A stretch of 32,611 nucleotides of DNA from CAZTYI01 sp964466185 (GTDB lineage: Bacteria > Chlamydiota > Chlamydiia > Chlamydiales > SM23-39), in contig CAYXMS010000016.1 of assembly GCA_964466185.1 (NCBI GenBank), positions 1 to 32,611 on the forward strand. The letters are read 5' to 3'. The translations under genes and the position numbers were made by a program. Shown in pieces: positions 31,470-32,611 of this stretch (positions are counted from its first letter, which is position 1; every line of letters starts with the position of its first letter). Below the pieces are notes generated by a model that was given only the letters and a program-made list of their open reading frames with translations, searched no databases and was not told where the DNA came from.

Positions 31470-32221
31470 TTTTGTTTTTGATAATACTTTCTAAACTTCT
31501 TAATTTCTTTAAGATTAATCCTGGCAGTTAAAATGCCTTCTTTATCTATCTGTTCTTTAACAATTCGATGGGGATTGGCAATAGCTGAATAAGAAATTTG
31601 CCTTTCATCATCAACTAGCGGATTGCATAAGGCTACATAAAAGATATTTTCATGCGCTCTGGCAAGGGCCATAGATCGGAGTATTTGAATCTCTCTTTTT
31701 TTATGCTCTTTTTCATGGGATACTAGATCATAGTTCCACATGGCAGGGCAAAAAATAATTTCCGCTCCTTTTTTCCACATTTTGACAAAAAGATCCGGAT
31801 AGGTTAGATCCCAACAGATTACAATGCCGATTTTAGCAAAATCAGTTTCAAAGACTTTTATTTGGTTTCCCGGAACTACCCGATCTCCATACAAGTTAAT
31901 TTTTTTATAGCTCCCGTGAATTTTGCCTTTCCGGTCGATCAGAATAGACATGTTATAGGTTTTTTTACCGATTGTAATGTCTTCGGTAACAATAGCCCAG
32001 ATTGCGTTTTTTTTGCTCTCTTCTCTGATTGCTTTGATGTATTTATTGTTGATAGTGATTTTACCCCGGCTTTTGATGCAGGATTCAGGAAAGCAGACGA
32101 TATCGGCCTGGGCTTTTTTAGCTAGTCTAATATGTTGTTTGATCTTTTCTACATTATGCCCTTTACAGATCGAATAATACTCGATAGGGGCAAGAGCAAT
32201 GACCGGCTGTTTTTTTTTCAT
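31466..32221 (-). CDS. nitrilase-superfamily carbon-nitrogen hydrolase
   Basis: The protein has 251 residues and all three catalytic residues: Glu46 in VCFPES, Lys107 in YKKINLYGD, and Cys136 in GIVICWDLTYPD. A second conserved Glu region (RALAR-type RSMALARAHENIFYVALCNP near 197-216) fits the fold. Such enzymes cleave amide or nitrile bonds; the sequence alone does not name the substrate. It is intact and has a standard length. The ATG at 32219-32221 lacks a good Shine-Dalgarno. Sitting tail to tail with an amide-forming ATP-grasp enzyme, it could act on the product of that enzyme, but this is inference. Confidence 0.9.
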   Translation of the reverse strand: MKKKQPVIALAPIEYYSICKGHNVEKIKQHIRLAKKAQADIVCFPESCIKSRGKITINNKYIKAIREESKKNAIWAIVTEDITIGKKTYNMSILIDRKGKIHGSYKKINLYGDRVVPGNQIKVFETDFAKIGIVICWDLTYPDLFVKMWKKGAEIIFCPAMWNYDLVSHEKEHKKREIQILRSMALARAHENIFYVALCNPLVDDERQISYSAIANPHRIVKEQIDKEGILTARINLKEIKKFRKYYQKQN

Positions 32222-32368
32222 AAATCCTTACCTTTCTAATAATTAAATACATTGGCCTATTTTTTAATAGACGTGGTTTAAAGTTATAGGCCTTAAGCAA
32301 GGGATCACAGTCAATTGGCTTATTGTTCTTCGTTGTCTTTAAGGCCTTATTGTACAAAACTTGGAAGA
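32222..32368. other. intergenic sequence right of the nitrilase gene
   Basis: These bases should contain the nitrilase promoter. In one plus-strand frame a stretch just before the 33-bp repeat reads as a run of hydrophobic codons without a start (roughly 32320-32400), possibly the decayed end of a gene. A further AT-rich block at 32402-32565 holds a palindrome around TACTATAGTA (32423-32448) and nothing else I can support. Confidence 0.3.
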
Positions 32369-32401
32369 ACAAGCTTCTGATTTTAGCTAGGAGTAGTTAA
32401 C
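32369..32401 (+). repeat. 33-bp dispersed repeat, copy 2
   Basis: Partner of 19633-19665 (28 of 33 identical). Here the frame upstream stays open for about 25 codons, reading ...KTWKNKLLILARSS-stop, consistent with a degraded gene end. Confidence 0.5.
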
Positions 32402-32569
32402 GAGCATTGGTTTATTATAATTATTTTTATATACTATAGTATAAAAATGCTAAATAAATATTATTAACATTTATATTATTAATTACTAAAGGTAATTAAA
32501 TAAATATAATAAATTAAATAATAAAAAAAGTCTATTGGATTTAGTTTAAAAAAATATTTTATCAATAGC

Positions 32570-32611
32570 GCACCGTAAAACCCAGTCCTTTAGGACTGGG
32601 ATATAAGGTGC
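32570..32611. mobile_element. nested hairpin resembling an IS200/IS605-type left end
   Basis: A perfect 8-bp stem CCCAGTCC-TTTA-GGACTGGG (32581-32600) is nested within an outer pairing GCACC (32570-32574) / GGTGC (32607-32611). Hairpins of this form lie just inside the ends of IS200/IS605-family elements. The loop TTTA is the same as in the right-end remnants at 454 and 17957. The window ends here, so a transposase gene beyond cannot be seen. Confidence 0.45.

Noticed and set aside
1..32611. CRISPR arrays, rRNA genes and standard tRNA genes
   Set aside because: No regularly spaced direct repeats and no rRNA or complete tRNA sequence were recognised on either strand.

Overview
The window is AT-rich bacterial DNA, probably from an environmental, host-associated member of the Chlamydiota such as a Simkania-, Waddlia- or Rhabdochlamydia-like organism. 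The evidence is indirect: ileS lies next to a signal peptidase gene with a very large internal insertion, as in Chlamydia; there is a MOMP-like/Lpg1974-type outer membrane protein; the IleRS is of the eukaryote-like type; and there are many exported proteins of unknown function. Another intracellular low-GC phylum such as Dependentiae cannot be excluded.

Left end (1-5874): a small hypothetical gene and a DUF711 gene are followed by a compact genomic island of about 3.7 kb. The island sits at the 3' end of the tmRNA gene (ssrA, minus strand, 5466-5874). A 27-bp copy of the tmRNA 3' end at 1719-1745 marks its far side. Inside are an AbiE-type toxin-antitoxin pair whose toxin gene is cut short by an IS3-type remnant, and a Fic protein that has lost its catalytic histidine and is preceded by a cluster of repeated operator-like sites. 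No integrase is visible.

Middle (6292-19403): ileS and lepB converge. Then come several exported or unrecognised proteins, a DUF167 protein, a minus-strand run (exported P-loop protein, phosphoribosyltransferase-like protein, small beta-rich protein), a GT10 fucosyltransferase-like enzyme, an IS200/IS605 right-end remnant and a MOMP-like porin with a clear terminator.

Right part (19404-32611): a complete tripartite ABC efflux system of the YbhGFSR type (membrane fusion protein, double ATPase, two permeases) with its own outer membrane lipoprotein channel. After it come a 41-residue Lys/Arg-rich protein with a near-perfect Shine-Dalgarno and its own terminator, PolX, a large MscS channel, and a tail-to-tail pair of an ATP-grasp enzyme and a nitrilase-superfamily amidase. 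The window ends inside a hairpin that looks like the end of another IS200/IS605-type element.

Several start sites were moved from the longest possible ORF to internal ATGs on the basis of ribosome binding sites, overlaps or signal peptides. Homology assignments rest on motif recognition by eye; no database search was possible.
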